The notes: generated by a model from the letters alone, not told the origin. A stretch of 64,000 nt of DNA from Pseudomonas oryzicola (GCF_014269185.2 NZ_JABWRZ020000001.1:831001-895000); one strand, 5' to 3'. Positions 9,766 to 20,188 are shown, counted from the stretch's first letter. Translations and numbers: made by a program.

Positions 9766-9771
9766 TATAAT
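9766..9771 (+). promoter_or_regulatory. Candidate -10 box upstream of proA
   Basis: A TATAAT hexamer sits 34 bases before the proA start in the 251-base divergent gap. No convincing -35 box is seen at 16-18 bases upstream. The rest of the gap holds a short ACCGGC/GCCGGT hairpin (about 9636-9653) and nothing else I recognise. Confidence 0.3.
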
Positions 9772-9805
9772 CAGCCGATTTCCCCTTCGCCAAGACACCG
9801 AACCC

Positions 9806-11077
9806 ATGACTGAGTCCGTTCTTGACTATATGACCCGCCTGGGTCACGCTGCCCGCGAGGCTTCCCGGGTGATCGGTCGTGCCAGCACCGCGCAGAAGAA
9901 CCGCGCCCTGCACGCTGCCGCCGACGCGCTGGATGCCGCCCGTGCCGAGCTTGCCGCCGCCAACGAGCTGGACCTCGCCGCCGGCCGCGCCAACGGCCTG
10001 GAGCCGGCGCTGCTCGACCGTCTGGCGCTGACCCCGGCGCGTATCGACGGCATGATCACTGGCCTGCGCCAGGTGGCCAGCCTGCCGGACCCGGTCGGTG
10101 CCATCCGCGACATGAGCTACCGCCCATCGGGTATCCAGGTGGGCAAGATGCGCACGCCGCTGGGGGTGATCGGGATCATCTACGAATCGCGTCCGAACGT
10201 GACCATCGATGCTGCCAGCCTGTGCCTGAAGTCGGGTAACGCGACCATCCTGCGTGGCGGCTCCGAAGCCATCCATTCCAACCGCGCGATCGCCAGCTGC
10301 ATCCAGCGGGGCCTGGCCGCAGCCGGCCTGCCGGCGGCCGTGGTGCAGGTGGTCGAAACCACCGACCGCGAGGCCGTGGGGGCGCTGATCGGCATGCCGG
10401 AGTTTGTCGACGTCATCGTGCCGCGCGGTGGCCGTGGCCTGATCGAGCGCATCAGCCGCGATGCCCGCGTGCCGGTCATCAAGCACCTGGATGGCATCTG
10501 CCATATCTATGTCAGCCGGCACGCCGATCTGGACAAGGCCTGGCGCGTGGCGTTCAACGCCAAGACCTATCGCTACGGTATCTGTGGCGCCATGGAGACG
10601 CTGCTGGTCGACCAGCAGGTGGCCGAGCGTTTCCTGCCGGAGATGGCCCGCCGCTTCCAGGAGAAGGGCGTAGAACTGCGTGGCTGCGAGCGCACCCGGG
10701 CGTTCATCGACGCCAAGCCGGCCACCGAGGCCGACTGGCACACCGAGTACCTGGATGCGATCCTGTCGATCCGTGTGGTCGACGGTCTGGACCAAGCCAT
10801 CGAGCACATCAACCACTATGGCTCGCACCACACCGATTCGATCATCAGCGAACATCAGGGTGAAGCGCGTCAGTTCATGGCCGAAGTCGACTCGGCTTCG
10901 GTCATGCTCAATACCCCGACCTGCTTCGCCGACGGCTTCGAGTACGGCCTGGGTGCCGAGATCGGCATTTCCACCGACAAGCTGCATGCGCGCGGCCCGG
11001 TTGGCCTGGAAGGCCTGACCTGCGAGAAGTACGTGGTGATCGGCGACGGCCAGTTGCGCGGCCAGGAGTCCTGCTGA
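9806..11077 (+). CDS. proA: Gamma-glutamyl phosphate reductase
   Basis: Second enzyme of proline synthesis: NADPH-dependent reduction of glutamyl-5-phosphate to the semialdehyde. 423 residues from the ATG at 9806 ([13 protein letters not shown]); the open frame extends further upstream but is not ProA-like. Aldehyde-dehydrogenase-type fold with [31 protein letters not shown] and the catalytic Cys in [15 protein letters not shown]. It heads a long plus-strand block; the nadD start follows the stop by one base. Confidence 0.97.
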   Translation: MTESVLDYMTRLGHAAREASRVIGRASTAQKNRALHAAADALDAARAELAAANELDLAAGRANGLEPALLDRLALTPARIDGMITGLRQVASLPDPVGAIRDMSYRPSGIQVGKMRTPLGVIGIIYESRPNVTIDAASLCLKSGNATILRGGSEAIHSNRAIASCIQRGLAAAGLPAAVVQVVETTDREAVGALIGMPEFVDVIVPRGGRGLIERISRDARVPVIKHLDGICHIYVSRHADLDKAWRVAFNAKTYRYGICGAMETLLVDQQVAERFLPEMARRFQEKGVELRGCERTRAFIDAKPATEADWHTEYLDAILSIRVVDGLDQAIEHINHYGSHHTDSIISEHQGEARQFMAEVDSASVMLNTPTCFADGFEYGLGAEIGISTDKLHARGPVGLEGLTCEKYVVIGDGQLRGQESC

Positions 11078-11078
11078 G

Positions 11079-11738
11079 TTGAGCAAGGCCCAGGCAGTCC
11101 GGCGCATCGGCATTCTAGGCGGCACCTTCGACCCCGTGCACATCGGCCACCTGCGCAGCGCGCTGGAAGTTGCCGAGTTCATGGGGCTGGACGAGCTGCG
11201 CCTGTTGCCCAACGCCAGGCCGCCGCACCGCGACACTCCGCAGGTGGCCGCCAAGGACCGTCTGGCCATGGTGCAGAGCGCCGTGCAGGGCGTGCCGTGC
11301 CTGAGCGTGGATAGCCGCGAGCTGGCGCGCGACAAGCCGTCGTACACTATCGATACGCTGGAATCGATCCGCGCCGAACTGGCTGCCAACGACCAGTTGT
11401 TCCTGGTATTGGGCTGGGATGCCTTCTGCGGCCTGCCCGGTTGGCACCGCTGGGAAGAATTGCTGCAACACTGTCACATCCTGGTACTGCAACGCCCGGA
11501 TGCCGACGTAGAACCCCCTGACGAGCTGCGCAACCTGCTGGCTGCGCGCTCGGAGAGCGATCCCGCCGCCATGTCCGGCCCGGCGGGAAACATTTCGTTC
11601 GTCTGGCAGACGCCGCTTGCGGTGTCGGCTACACAGATCCGACAGCTGCTGGCCAGCGGCAAGTCGGTGAGGTTCCTGGTGCCGGACGCCGTACTGGCCT
11701 ACATCGAGGCGCACGAACTGTATCGTGCGCCTAACTGA
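11079..11738 (+). CDS. nadD: Nicotinate-nucleotide adenylyltransferase
   Basis: Makes nicotinate adenine dinucleotide from NaMN and ATP in NAD synthesis. 219 residues. The nucleotidyltransferase signature [13 protein letters not shown] (HIGH-type) is near residue 14 and the second motif SATQIRQLL near 187. The start is a TTG at 11079 with only one base between it and the proA stop, so translation is probably coupled to proA. An in-frame ATG occurs only well inside the conserved domain. Confidence 0.95.
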   Translation: MSKAQAVRRIGILGGTFDPVHIGHLRSALEVAEFMGLDELRLLPNARPPHRDTPQVAAKDRLAMVQSAVQGVPCLSVDSRELARDKPSYTIDTLESIRAELAANDQLFLVLGWDAFCGLPGWHRWEELLQHCHILVLQRPDADVEPPDELRNLLAARSESDPAAMSGPAGNISFVWQTPLAVSATQIRQLLASGKSVRFLVPDAVLAYIEAHELYRAPN

Positions 11739-11781
11739 CGGTGCCTCTGGCACCTCATCCAACGAGTTGAACGAGTTTTAT

Positions 11782-12201
11782 ATGACCAAGCAGAAAATCC
11801 ACGGCGAAGAACTGGTCGCCCTGACCAAGGCAGCGCTGGAAGACGTCAAGGCCCAGGACATCCAGGTCATCGACGTGCGCGACAAGCACAGCCTGACCGA
11901 TTACATGATCATTGCCACAGGTACTTCCAACCGCCAGATCAACGCGATGCTGGAAAAGGTCCGCGAAGCGGTCAAGGCCAAGGGCGCCCAGCCACTGGGT
12001 GAAGAAGGCAAGGGCGACAGCGACTGGGTACTGCTGGACCTGAACGACGTCATCGTGCACATGATGACCGCCGCTGCCCGTCAGTTCTACGACCTGGAGC
12101 GCCTGTGGCAGGGTGCCGAGCAGAGCCGTGCCGCCGATGGCAAGCACCACAGCCCGGACCAGGCCCACGAGTATTCCGAAAAGCTCAAGGACCGGGAATA
12201 A
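11782..12201 (+). CDS. rsfS: Ribosome silencing factor
   Basis: Binds ribosomal protein L14 and blocks subunit joining when nutrients are short. 139 residues from the ATG at 11782 ([14 protein letters not shown]). The DUF143 core is clear in [23 protein letters not shown] and [20 protein letters not shown] residues ([15 protein letters not shown]). The C-terminal tail is polar and family-variable. It lies between nadD and rlmH, the order conserved in many Gammaproteobacteria. Confidence 0.95.
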   Translation: MTKQKIHGEELVALTKAALEDVKAQDIQVIDVRDKHSLTDYMIIATGTSNRQINAMLEKVREAVKAKGAQPLGEEGKGDSDWVLLDLNDVIVHMMTAAARQFYDLERLWQGAEQSRAADGKHHSPDQAHEYSEKLKDRE

Positions 12202-12211
12202 GGAAAGCGCT

Positions 12212-12679
12212 GTGCGTCTGCGCCTGATCGCGGTCGGTTCGCGCATGCCGAAGTGGGTCGAGGAAGGCTGGCATGAGTATGCCAAGCGCCTGCCCGCCGA
12301 GCTGTCGCTGGAGCTGGTGGAAATCCCGCTGAATACCCGTGGCAAGAATGCCGATGTCGCCCGCCTGATTCGTCAGGAGGGCGAGGCCATGCTGAGCAAG
12401 GTTCAGCCGGGGGAGCGCATCGTCACCCTGGAGGTTCATGGCAAGCCCTGGAGTACCGAGCAACTGGCGACCGAGCTGGACCGCTGGCGCCTGGATGCGC
12501 GCACGGTGAATTTGATGGTGGGCGGCCCGGAAGGCCTGGCGCCGGAGGTCTGTGCGCGTGCCGAACAACGCTGGTCGCTGTCGCCGTTGACCCTGCCGCA
12601 CCCGTTGGTAAGGATACTCATCGGCGAGCAGATCTACCGCGCCTGGACCGTGCTGTCCGGGCATCCTTACCACAAATGA
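12212..12679 (+). CDS. rlmH: 23S rRNA pseudouridine-1915 N3-methyltransferase
   Basis: SPOUT methyltransferase acting on 23S rRNA in the assembled 70S ribosome. 155 residues, the family's length, from the GTG at 12212 ([19 protein letters not shown]). The SAM-binding trefoil knot shows [11 protein letters not shown] and the C-terminal [26 protein letters not shown] precedes the start. It is 10 bases after rsfS. Confidence 0.96.
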   Translation: MRLRLIAVGSRMPKWVEEGWHEYAKRLPAELSLELVEIPLNTRGKNADVARLIRQEGEAMLSKVQPGERIVTLEVHGKPWSTEQLATELDRWRLDARTVNLMVGGPEGLAPEVCARAEQRWSLSPLTLPHPLVRILIGEQIYRAWTVLSGHPYHK

Positions 12680-12695
12680 GCCTGTAAGCAGCCCG

Positions 12696-14585
12696 ATGTC
12701 TCAGCCGATCCGTCTCAAGGACCATGAGAAAGACGCCCGCCTGGTGCGTAGCCGCGTCGTGGTTGGCGCAGTGGCGGTCGTGCTGCTTGTCTGCGTGCTG
12801 ATCGCGCGGCTGTATTACCTGCAGATCATCCAGTACGACTACCATTCGACGCTGTCGGAGAACAACCGGGTGCATGTGCAGCCGATCCCGCCGACCCGCG
12901 GGCTGATCTTCGACCGTAACGGGGTAATCGTTGCCGACAACCGGCCCAGCTTCAGCCTGTCGATGACCCGCGAACGTGCGGGTAACTGGCAGGAAGTGCT
13001 GGACACCATCGTCGAAGTGCTGGAGCTGACGCCAGAGGACCGCGCCCTGTTCGAGAAGCGCATGCGCCAGGGCCGTCGGCCGTTCGAGCCAGTGCCGATC
13101 CTGTTCGAACTCAACGAAGAGCAGATTGCCCGCGTGGCGGTGAACCAGTTCCGCCTGCCGGGTGTGGAAGTGGTGGCCCAGCTGGTGCGCCATTACCCGC
13201 AGGGCGCGCATTTCGCGCATTCGGTAGGGTATGTGGGGCGGATCAACGAGAAGGAGCTGAAAACGCTCGACCCGGTGAACTACAGCGGCACCCACCACAT
13301 AGGCAAGACCGGCATCGAACGGTTCTACGAAGACGTCCTGCACGGCCAGGTGGGCTACGAGGAAGTCGAGACCAACGCCCGCGGCCGGGTGCTGCGCGTG
13401 CTCAAGCGTACCGACCCGAAACCGGGCAAGGACATCGTGCTGAGCCTGGACATCAAGCTGCAGGAAGCCGCCGAGGCGGCCCTGGGTGGCCGGCGCGGCG
13501 CCGTGGTGGCGCTCGATCCGCGTACCGGCGAGGTGCTGGCAATGGTCAGCCAGCCCAGCTTCGACCCCAACCTGTTCGTCACCGGCATCGGTTTCAAGGC
13601 CTATGCCGAACTGCGCGACTCGATCGACCGGCCGTTGTTCAACCGCGTGCTGCGCGGCCTCTACCCGCCGGGCTCGACCATCAAGCCGGCCGTGGCCATC
13701 GCCGGCCTGGACAGTGGCGTGGTCAATGCTGGCAGCCGGGTGTTCGACCCGGGCTACTACCAGCTGCCCAACTACGACCACAAGTACCGTAACTGGAACC
13801 GCACCGGCGATGGCTGGGTCGACCTGGACACCGCGATCATGCGCTCCAACGACACCTACTTCTACGACCTGGCGCACAAGATGGGCATCGACCGGCTGTC
13901 CAGCTACATGAACAAGTTCGGTATCGGCCAGCGGGTTTCCCTGGACATGTTCGAGGAGTCCGCCGGGCTGATGCCGTCGCGGGAATGGAAACGTGCCACC
14001 CGCCGCCAGGCCTGGTTCCCCGGCGAAACCCTGATCCTCGGTATCGGCCAGGGCTACATGCAGGCCACGCCGCTACAACTGGCCCAGGCCACCGCGCTGA
14101 TCGCCAACAAGGGCGTATGGAACCGCCCGCACCTGGCCAGGACCATCGAAGGCCAGCCGCCGGTGGACGACAACCCCATGGACAACATCGTGCTGCGTGA
14201 CAAGTCCGACTGGGCCAAGGTCACCCATGGCATGGAGCAGGTGATGCACAACGCCCGCGGTACCGCACGCAAGGCGGCCATCGGCGCGCAGTACCGCATC
14301 GCCGGCAAGAGTGGTACCGCCCAGGTGGTGGCGATCAAGCAGGGCGAGAAGTATGACCGCAACAAACTCCAGGAGCGTCACCGCGACCACGCCTTGTTCG
14401 TCGCCTTTGCCCCGGCCGACGACCCGAAGATCGTGGTATCGGTGATGGTCGAGAACGGTGAGTCGGGCTCGGGCGTTGCCGCACCGGTAGTACGTCAGGT
14501 GATGGACGCCTGGCTGCTCGACGAAAACGGCCGGCTCAAGCCCGAGTTCGCGCCCGCCACCGTTACCCAGGAATCCGCCCTGTGA
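12696..14585 (+). CDS. mrdA: Penicillin-binding protein 2 (elongasome transpeptidase)
   Basis: Class B PBP that cross-links peptidoglycan during rod elongation, paired with RodA. 629 residues: short cytoplasmic tail, one membrane helix (about 25-46), PBP dimerisation domain, then transpeptidase domain. Catalytic motifs are STIK (Ser327, Lys330), SND in the RSNDTYFYD segment and KSGT in AGKSGTAQVV. The stop overlaps the rodA start by one base (TGATG). Confidence 0.97.
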   Translation: MSQPIRLKDHEKDARLVRSRVVVGAVAVVLLVCVLIARLYYLQIIQYDYHSTLSENNRVHVQPIPPTRGLIFDRNGVIVADNRPSFSLSMTRERAGNWQEVLDTIVEVLELTPEDRALFEKRMRQGRRPFEPVPILFELNEEQIARVAVNQFRLPGVEVVAQLVRHYPQGAHFAHSVGYVGRINEKELKTLDPVNYSGTHHIGKTGIERFYEDVLHGQVGYEEVETNARGRVLRVLKRTDPKPGKDIVLSLDIKLQEAAEAALGGRRGAVVALDPRTGEVLAMVSQPSFDPNLFVTGIGFKAYAELRDSIDRPLFNRVLRGLYPPGSTIKPAVAIAGLDSGVVNAGSRVFDPGYYQLPNYDHKYRNWNRTGDGWVDLDTAIMRSNDTYFYDLAHKMGIDRLSSYMNKFGIGQRVSLDMFEESAGLMPSREWKRATRRQAWFPGETLILGIGQGYMQATPLQLAQATALIANKGVWNRPHLARTIEGQPPVDDNPMDNIVLRDKSDWAKVTHGMEQVMHNARGTARKAAIGAQYRIAGKSGTAQVVAIKQGEKYDRNKLQERHRDHALFVAFAPADDPKIVVSVMVENGESGSGVAAPVVRQVMDAWLLDENGRLKPEFAPATVTQESAL

Positions 14586-15727
14586 TGAACAATTTCGATC
14601 GCATGCTCTCCAGCGAGGATGTGATGCGTCGGCGCGCCAGCTTTCTGCAGCGCATCCATGTCGACGGCCCTTTGCTGGTCATTCTGCTGACCCTCGCGGC
14701 TGGCAGCCTGTTCGTGCTGTACTCGGCCAGTGGCAAGAACTGGGACCTGTTGCTCAAGCAGGCCACCTCGTTCGGTATCGGCCTGGCGTCGATGTTCATC
14801 ATCGCCCAGCTGGAACCTCGCTTCATGGCGCGCTGGGTGCCGCTGGCCTATCTGGTTGGCGTGATGTTGCTGGTAGTGGTGGACGTGATGGGCCACAACG
14901 CCATGGGGGCCACGCGCTGGATCAACATTCCCGGGGTGATTCGCTTCCAGCCCTCGGAGTTCATGAAGATCATCATGCCGGCGACCATCGCCTGGTACCT
15001 GTCCAAGCGCACCTTGCCGCCGCATCTCAAGCACGTGGCGATCAGCCTGGTGCTGATTGGCGTGCCGTTCATTCTGATCGTGCGCCAGCCCGACCTGGGC
15101 ACGGCGCTGCTGATCCTCGCTTCCGGTGCTTTCGTGCTGTTCATGGGGGGGCTGCGCTGGCGCTGGATCCTCAGCGTGCTGGCGGCGGCGGTGCCGGTGG
15201 CAGTGGCGATGTGGTTCTTCGTCATGCACGACTACCAGAAGCAGCGGGTACTGACCTTCCTCGATCCGGAAAGCGACCCGTTGGGCACTGGCTGGAACAT
15301 CATCCAATCCAAGGCGGCGATCGGCTCGGGCGGGGTGTTCGGCAAGGGCTGGCTGCTCGGGACCCAGTCGCACCTGGACTTCCTGCCGGAAAGCCACACC
15401 GACTTCATCATTGCCGTACTCGGCGAGGAATTCGGCCTGGTCGGCATCTGCCTGTTGCTCATCGTCTATCTGCTGCTGATCGGCCGTGGCCTGGTGATTA
15501 CCGCCCAGGCGCAGACCTTGTTCGGCAAGCTGCTGGCCGGCAGCCTGACCATGACCTTCTTTGTATATGTATTCGTCAATATCGGGATGGTCAGCGGCCT
15601 TCTGCCCGTGGTGGGCGTGCCGCTGCCCTTCATCAGCTATGGCGGAACTTCGTTGGTGACGCTGCTGTCAGCGTTTGGCGTTCTGATGTCGATCCACACG
15701 CATCGCAAATGGATCGCGCAGGTTTGA
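14585..15727 (+). CDS. rodA: Rod-shape-determining peptidoglycan glycosyltransferase RodA
   Basis: SEDS-family polytopic membrane enzyme that polymerises lipid II with PBP2. 380 residues from the ATG at 14585; a GTG one codon earlier is less likely. About ten membrane helices. Signatures include GATRWINIPGVIRFQPSEFMK, the catalytic-loop region around LPESHTDFIIAVLGEEFG, and MVSGLLPVVGVPLPFISYGG. The ATG overlaps the mrdA stop by one base. Confidence 0.97.
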   Translation: MNNFDRMLSSEDVMRRRASFLQRIHVDGPLLVILLTLAAGSLFVLYSASGKNWDLLLKQATSFGIGLASMFIIAQLEPRFMARWVPLAYLVGVMLLVVVDVMGHNAMGATRWINIPGVIRFQPSEFMKIIMPATIAWYLSKRTLPPHLKHVAISLVLIGVPFILIVRQPDLGTALLILASGAFVLFMGGLRWRWILSVLAAAVPVAVAMWFFVMHDYQKQRVLTFLDPESDPLGTGWNIIQSKAAIGSGGVFGKGWLLGTQSHLDFLPESHTDFIIAVLGEEFGLVGICLLLIVYLLLIGRGLVITAQAQTLFGKLLAGSLTMTFFVYVFVNIGMVSGLLPVVGVPLPFISYGGTSLVTLLSAFGVLMSIHTHRKWIAQV

Positions 15728-15744
15728 ATAAGGTGAAGAATTTC

Positions 15745-16755
15745 ATGCAAGCAGTGCGTAACTGGGCTGTCCGTTGTGCGCCGTGGGTCGGCGCGGTGGG
15801 CCTGTTCGGCGCTGTACAGCTGGCCCATGCCGGCGATTACCGGGACTCGCCGCAGGTGGCCCAGTTCGTTGGCGAAATGAGCCGCGACTACGGTTTTGCT
15901 CCTGAGCAGCTGATGGGCGTGTTCGGTGAGGTGCAACGCAAGCAGTCGATCCTCGACGCCATTTCGCGCCCGGCCGAACGGGTTAAACCGTGGAAGGACT
16001 ACCGGCCGATGTTCATCACCGATGCGCGCATCGCCCGCGGTGTGGATTTCTGGCGCCAGCACGAGGCGGCGCTGGTCCGTGCCGAGCAGGAATATGGCGT
16101 ACCGGCACAGTACATCGTCGCCATCATTGGCGTGGAAACCTTCTTCGGTCGCAACACCGGCAACTACCGGGTAATAGACGCCCTGTCGACCCTGAGCTTC
16201 GACTACCCGCCGCGGGCCGAATTCTTCCGCAAGGAACTGCGGGAGTTCCTGCTGCTGTCTCGCGAGGAGCAGCTCGACCCCTTGACGCTCAAAGGCTCCT
16301 ACGCCGGCGCCATGGGCTTGCCGCAGTTCATGCCGAGCAGCTTCCGCAACTTTGCGGTGGACTTCGACGGCGACGGCCACATCAATATCTGGAACAACCC
16401 GGACGATGCCATCGGCAGCGTCGCCAGTTACTTCAAGCGCCACGGTTGGGTGGCCGGGGAAGGCGTGGTCAGCCGTGCCTGGGTGGACGGCGAGCGGGCC
16501 GACGAGGGCCTGACCACCGGTATCGAGCCAGTGAAGACGGTGGGGGAGTTGCGCGCGCTCGGCTGGTCGGTTCATGATTCCCTGCGCGATGATCTGCCGG
16601 TTACCGCCTTCCGGCTCGAGGGCGACAATGGCCCCGAGTACTGGATGGGCCTGAAGAACTTCTACGCGATCACTCGCTACAACCGCAGCGTGATGTATGC
16701 CATGGCGGTGCATCAGCTTTCGGAACAGCTGGTTCAAGCACGGGGCGTCAATTAA
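15745..16755 (+). CDS. mltB: Lytic murein transglycosylase B
   Basis: Cleaves glycan strands with formation of 1,6-anhydromuramic acid in the periplasm. 336 residues from the ATG at 15745, with a signal peptide ending near QLAHA/GDY and no lipobox, so it is the soluble type. A GTG at 15733 is an alternative start. The catalytic Glu131 lies in IIGVETFFGRNTG, and GSYAGAMGLPQFMPSSF and DFDGDGHINIWNNPDDA are typical of the MltB fold. Coupled to rlpA by a one-base overlap. Confidence 0.94.
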   Translation: MQAVRNWAVRCAPWVGAVGLFGAVQLAHAGDYRDSPQVAQFVGEMSRDYGFAPEQLMGVFGEVQRKQSILDAISRPAERVKPWKDYRPMFITDARIARGVDFWRQHEAALVRAEQEYGVPAQYIVAIIGVETFFGRNTGNYRVIDALSTLSFDYPPRAEFFRKELREFLLLSREEQLDPLTLKGSYAGAMGLPQFMPSSFRNFAVDFDGDGHINIWNNPDDAIGSVASYFKRHGWVAGEGVVSRAWVDGERADEGLTTGIEPVKTVGELRALGWSVHDSLRDDLPVTAFRLEGDNGPEYWMGLKNFYAITRYNRSVMYAMAVHQLSEQLVQARGVN

Positions 16756-17759
16756 TGCGCGCAATCATCTCTGCCAACTCTTTCAAGCTGCTGACCTGCC
16801 TCGCCGTTGGCGTGCTGTTGGCCAGCTGCACTTCCAGCCGCCCGGCCCAGCAAGGTAGCGGCAACGTGGTGCGCACCCAGCCGGGCCTGGATATCAACCG
16901 GGCACACAAGGACGGCGCGCCGTGGTGGGACGTGGATGTGAGCAAGATCCCCGATGCCACGCCGACGGTGCACACCGGCAGCTACAAGGCCAACCCGTAC
17001 ACGGTACTGGGCAAGACCTACTACCCGATGCAGGACGCGCGCAACTACCGCGCCGAGGGGACTGCATCGTGGTATGGCACCAAGTTCCACGGCCAGAACA
17101 CTGCCAACGGCGAACTGTACGACCTGTACGGCATGAGCGCGGCACACAAGACCTTACCGCTGCCGGCCTATGTGCGGGTGACCAACCTGGCCAACGGCCG
17201 CAGCGTGATCCTGCGGGTCAATGACCGTGGGCCGTTCTATTCCGATCGCATCATCGACCTGTCCTACGCCGCGGCGAAAAAGCTCGGTTACGCCGAGATC
17301 GGCACCGCGCACGTGCGCGTCGAGGGCATCGACCCGCAGCAATGGTGGGCCCAGCGTGGCCAGACGCCGCCGCTGATGCTGAAGGAGCCGCAAGTGGCCC
17401 AGACCCAGGCGATCCCGGCCAGTACCGGGCGCGTCGAACAATGGACTCCACCGCCGCAACAGCACGCGGCGCCCGTTGTGCCTGTGCAGGTTGGCGGCAA
17501 CAACGTGCCGGGCAGCAACAGTGGCGGCAGCTTCCTGCAGGTGGGCGCCTTCGCCAACCCGGACGCCGCCGAACTGCTGCGTTCCAAGCTCAGCAGCATG
17601 GTCAGCGCGCCGGTGTTCATCAGCTCGATTGTGCGTAACCAGCAAACCTTGCACCGCGTGCGCCTGGGGCCGATCAGCAGCCAGGGCGAGATCCAGCAGG
17701 CGCAGGACAGCATCCGCCTGGCGAACCTGGGGCAGGCGAAGCTGGTCACTGCCGACTGA
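16755..17759 (+). CDS. rlpA: Septal lipoprotein transglycosylase RlpA
   Basis: Cleaves naked (denuded) glycan strands at the septum and daughter-cell poles. 334 residues. Lipobox LLASC places the lipid-modified Cys at 25. The double-psi beta-barrel domain includes GTASWYGTKFHGQNTANGE and RVNDRGPFYSDRIIDLS, and a C-terminal SPOR domain (about 255-334, starting SFLQVGAFANPDAAELL) binds septal glycan. The start ATG overlaps the mltB stop. A REP pair follows the stop. Confidence 0.96.
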   Translation: MRAIISANSFKLLTCLAVGVLLASCTSSRPAQQGSGNVVRTQPGLDINRAHKDGAPWWDVDVSKIPDATPTVHTGSYKANPYTVLGKTYYPMQDARNYRAEGTASWYGTKFHGQNTANGELYDLYGMSAAHKTLPLPAYVRVTNLANGRSVILRVNDRGPFYSDRIIDLSYAAAKKLGYAEIGTAHVRVEGIDPQQWWAQRGQTPPLMLKEPQVAQTQAIPASTGRVEQWTPPPQQHAAPVVPVQVGGNNVPGSNSGGSFLQVGAFANPDAAELLRSKLSSMVSAPVFISSIVRNQQTLHRVRLGPISSQGEIQQAQDSIRLANLGQAKLVTAD

Positions 17760-17761
17760 TC

Positions 17762-17847
17762 GTGTTGCCTTCTTCGCGGGCACGCCCGCTTCCACAGGAT
17801 TTCGCATGTCCCTGTGGGAGCGGGCGTGCCTGCGAAGAAGGCAACAC
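17762..17847. repeat. Paired REP palindrome (P. putida type) after rlpA
   Basis: Two near-perfect inverted arms, 17762-17798 and 17811-17847 (37 bases each), with a 12-base loop. Each arm contains TCGCGGGCACGCCCGCT-like REP core followed by CCACAGG. This is the inverted-pair layout of the REP elements described for P. putida. It lies between rlpA and dacA and may also end the rlpA transcript. Confidence 0.85.
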
Positions 17848-18029
17848 CAAACTGTCGGTTTTGTCATGAATTGCCGGGCGTAGGCATGTACAATGTCGGC
17901 TTTTGCCCGCAGCGACATAACGCCGCATTTTGCCGGGCCAGGCCTGTGGCCAAAAAACTAGACTGACTGGCGCTGGGCACATGATCTTGCCCAGGGAAAT
18001 TCAGACCATTAGCGATTTTCGAGAGACGG

Positions 18030-19190
18030 ATGAACATCACCAACCTTGCCAAACGACTTTGCCTGCCCGTACTGCTGATGATCACGCCAGCCGCCTTCGC
18101 GGCTGAGCAGATGACGCCGGCGCCACCGCAACTGGCAGCCAAGTCCTACGTACTCATGGACGCGTCCAGCGGCAACGTGCTGGTCGAGAACAATGGTGAC
18201 GAGCGCCTGCCGCCGGCCAGCCTGACCAAGCTGATGACCGCCTACATCGCCACCCTCGACATCCGCCGCGGCCAGATCGGTGAAAACGACCCGGTTACCG
18301 TCAGCGAGAACGCCTGGCGTACCGGCGGTTCGCGCATGTTCATCAAGGTGGGCAGCCAGGTCACTGTCAGCGACCTGCTGCATGGCATCATCATCCAGTC
18401 CGGCAACGACGCCTCGGTCGCCCTGGCCGAGCACATCGCCGGCAGCGAAGATGCCTTCGCCGACATGATGAACAAGACCGCTGCCGACCTGGGCATGAGC
18501 AACAGCCACTTCATGAACCCGACCGGTCTGCCGCACCCGGACCACTATTCGTCGGCCCATGACATGGCGACCCTGGCCCGCGCGATCATCAATGTCGACC
18601 CGGCCCACTACGCCATCTATTCGCAGAAAGAGTTCTTCTGGAACAACATCAAGCAGCCTAACCGCAACCTGCTGCTGTGGCGTGACAAGACGGTCGACGG
18701 CCTGAAGACCGGCCACACCGACGAAGCCGGCTACTGCATGGTGGCTTCCGCCGTTCGCGACGGCCAGCGCCTGATCGCCGTGGTGTTCGGCACCAACAGC
18801 GAGCAATCGCGTGCGGCCGAGACCCAGAAGCTGCTGACTTATGGCTTCCGCTTCTTCGAAACCCAGACCTTCTACCAGAAGGGCACCGAGCTGACCAAGG
18901 CGCCGGTCTGGAAAGGCGCCACTGGCGAAGTGAAAGCTGGCCTGGCCGAAGACCTGACCATGACCATGCCTAAAGGCCAATTGAAACGCCTTCAGGCTTC
19001 GATGACCATGAACCCGCAGCTCACTGCGCCGATCGCCAAAGGTGACGTGATCGGCAAAGTGGAAGTCAAACTGGATGAAAAAGTGGTTCACAGTGCCGAC
19101 CTGATCGCCCTCGATGGCGTCGAGGAAGGTGGTTTCTTCCGCCGTATGTGGGATAGCATCCGTCTATTCTTCTACGGGTTGTTCAACTGA
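18030..19190 (+). CDS. dacA: D-alanyl-D-alanine carboxypeptidase (PBP5/6 type)
   Basis: Removes the terminal D-Ala from pentapeptide side chains. 386 residues with a signal peptide (cleavage near AAFA/AEQ, about residue 24). Active-site motifs are SLTK (Ser64, Lys67), SGN (124-126) and KTG (226-228). The C-terminal PBP5_C domain and the amphipathic end (FRRMWDSIRLFFYGLF) anchor it to the inner membrane. It is preceded by 182 bases after the REP pair, which probably contain its promoter. Confidence 0.97.
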   Translation: MNITNLAKRLCLPVLLMITPAAFAAEQMTPAPPQLAAKSYVLMDASSGNVLVENNGDERLPPASLTKLMTAYIATLDIRRGQIGENDPVTVSENAWRTGGSRMFIKVGSQVTVSDLLHGIIIQSGNDASVALAEHIAGSEDAFADMMNKTAADLGMSNSHFMNPTGLPHPDHYSSAHDMATLARAIINVDPAHYAIYSQKEFFWNNIKQPNRNLLLWRDKTVDGLKTGHTDEAGYCMVASAVRDGQRLIAVVFGTNSEQSRAAETQKLLTYGFRFFETQTFYQKGTELTKAPVWKGATGEVKAGLAEDLTMTMPKGQLKRLQASMTMNPQLTAPIAKGDVIGKVEVKLDEKVVHSADLIALDGVEEGGFFRRMWDSIRLFFYGLFN

Positions 19191-19204
19191 TACGTGACCT
19201 GCAT

Positions 19205-19237
19205 GCCCCCGCGTATCCCGCGGGGGCGTTGTTGTTG
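19205..19237 (+). terminator. Terminator after dacA
   Basis: GCCCCCGCG (19205-19213) and CGCGGGGGC (19219-19227) form a 9-bp GC stem with a 5-base loop, followed by the T-rich GTTGTTGTTG, 15 bases after the dacA stop. The T-tract is interrupted, so readthrough into ybeD is possible. Confidence 0.6.
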
Positions 19238-19263
19238 CCACGGCTTACGAGGCCGTTTCCACC

Positions 19264-19539
19264 ATGAGCGAAGCAGACGTCAAGTCGCACAAGATCGAAT
19301 TCCCCTGCGACGATTACCCGATCAAGGTCATCGGCGATACCGTGGTCGGTTTCCGCGACACGGTGATCGAGATTCTCAGCAAGCACGCCAAGGTCGACCT
19401 TGCCACGCTGGCCGAGCGCCAGAGCAAGGAAGGCAAGTACACTACCGTGCAATTGCACATCGTTGCCGAAAGCGAGAACCAGCTGCACGATATCAACAGC
19501 GCCTTGCGCGCTACCGGCATCGTGAAAATGGTGCTCTGA
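19264..19539 (+). CDS. ybeD: DUF493/YbeD-family protein
   Basis: 91 residues, a small ferredoxin-like (ACT-like) domain with [15 protein letters not shown] near the start. YbeD sits upstream of lipB in many Gammaproteobacteria, as here, and has been suggested to be a regulator of lipoate or related metabolism, without a proven reaction. The stop overlaps the lipB start by one base. Confidence 0.9.
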   Translation: MSEADVKSHKIEFPCDDYPIKVIGDTVVGFRDTVIEILSKHAKVDLATLAERQSKEGKYTTVQLHIVAESENQLHDINSALRATGIVKMVL

Positions 19540-20186
19540 TGTCCGCCTGCCTCGGTTTTCGTGAGCTTGGCCTGCAGCCCTATGAACCGGTGCTGGAGGC
19601 CATGCGACGCTTCACCGAGCAACGCAGCCCGGACAGCCAGGATGAAGTCTGGCTGGTCGAGCACCCCGCTGTCTTCACCCAGGGCCAGGCCGGCAAGGCC
19701 GAGCACCTGTTGGTACCGGGTGACATCCCGGTGGTACAGACCGACCGCGGTGGCCAGGTAACCTACCATGGCCCCGGGCAACTGGTGGCCTACCTGCTGC
19801 TGGATGTGCGCCGGCTGGGCTTTGGCGTGCGTGAGCTGGTCAGCCGCATCGAGCAGACCCTCATCGACCTGCTCGCCAGTTATGATGTCCAGGCCGCGGC
19901 CAAGCCCGACGCCCCGGGCGTCTATGTCGACGGAGCGAAGATCGCTTCCCTCGGCCTGCGAATCCGCAATGGCCGTTCGTTCCACGGCCTTGCCCTGAAC
20001 GTGGACATGGACCTCGCGCCATTCCGCCGAATCAACCCCTGCGGCTATGCGGGGCTGGCGATGACCCAGCTGCGCGACCTGGCAGGTCCGATCGAACTCG
20101 ACGAGGTCAGGACAAGGCTGCGCGGACAGCTGGTCAAGCACCTCGACTACGCTGAGCAGACGACCCTCACGGGCGGAATCGACTGA
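19539..20186 (+). CDS. lipB: Octanoyltransferase (lipoate pathway)
   Basis: Moves octanoyl from acyl carrier protein to lipoyl domains. 215 residues from the ATG at 19539. The [20 protein letters not shown] signature, the catalytic Lys134 in [12 protein letters not shown] and Cys168 in INPCGYAG are present. It is coupled to ybeD and followed directly by lipA, giving the standard ybeD-lipB-lipA unit. Confidence 0.97.
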   Translation: MSACLGFRELGLQPYEPVLEAMRRFTEQRSPDSQDEVWLVEHPAVFTQGQAGKAEHLLVPGDIPVVQTDRGGQVTYHGPGQLVAYLLLDVRRLGFGVRELVSRIEQTLIDLLASYDVQAAAKPDAPGVYVDGAKIASLGLRIRNGRSFHGLALNVDMDLAPFRRINPCGYAGLAMTQLRDLAGPIELDEVRTRLRGQLVKHLDYAEQTTLTGGID

Positions 20187-20188
20187 AT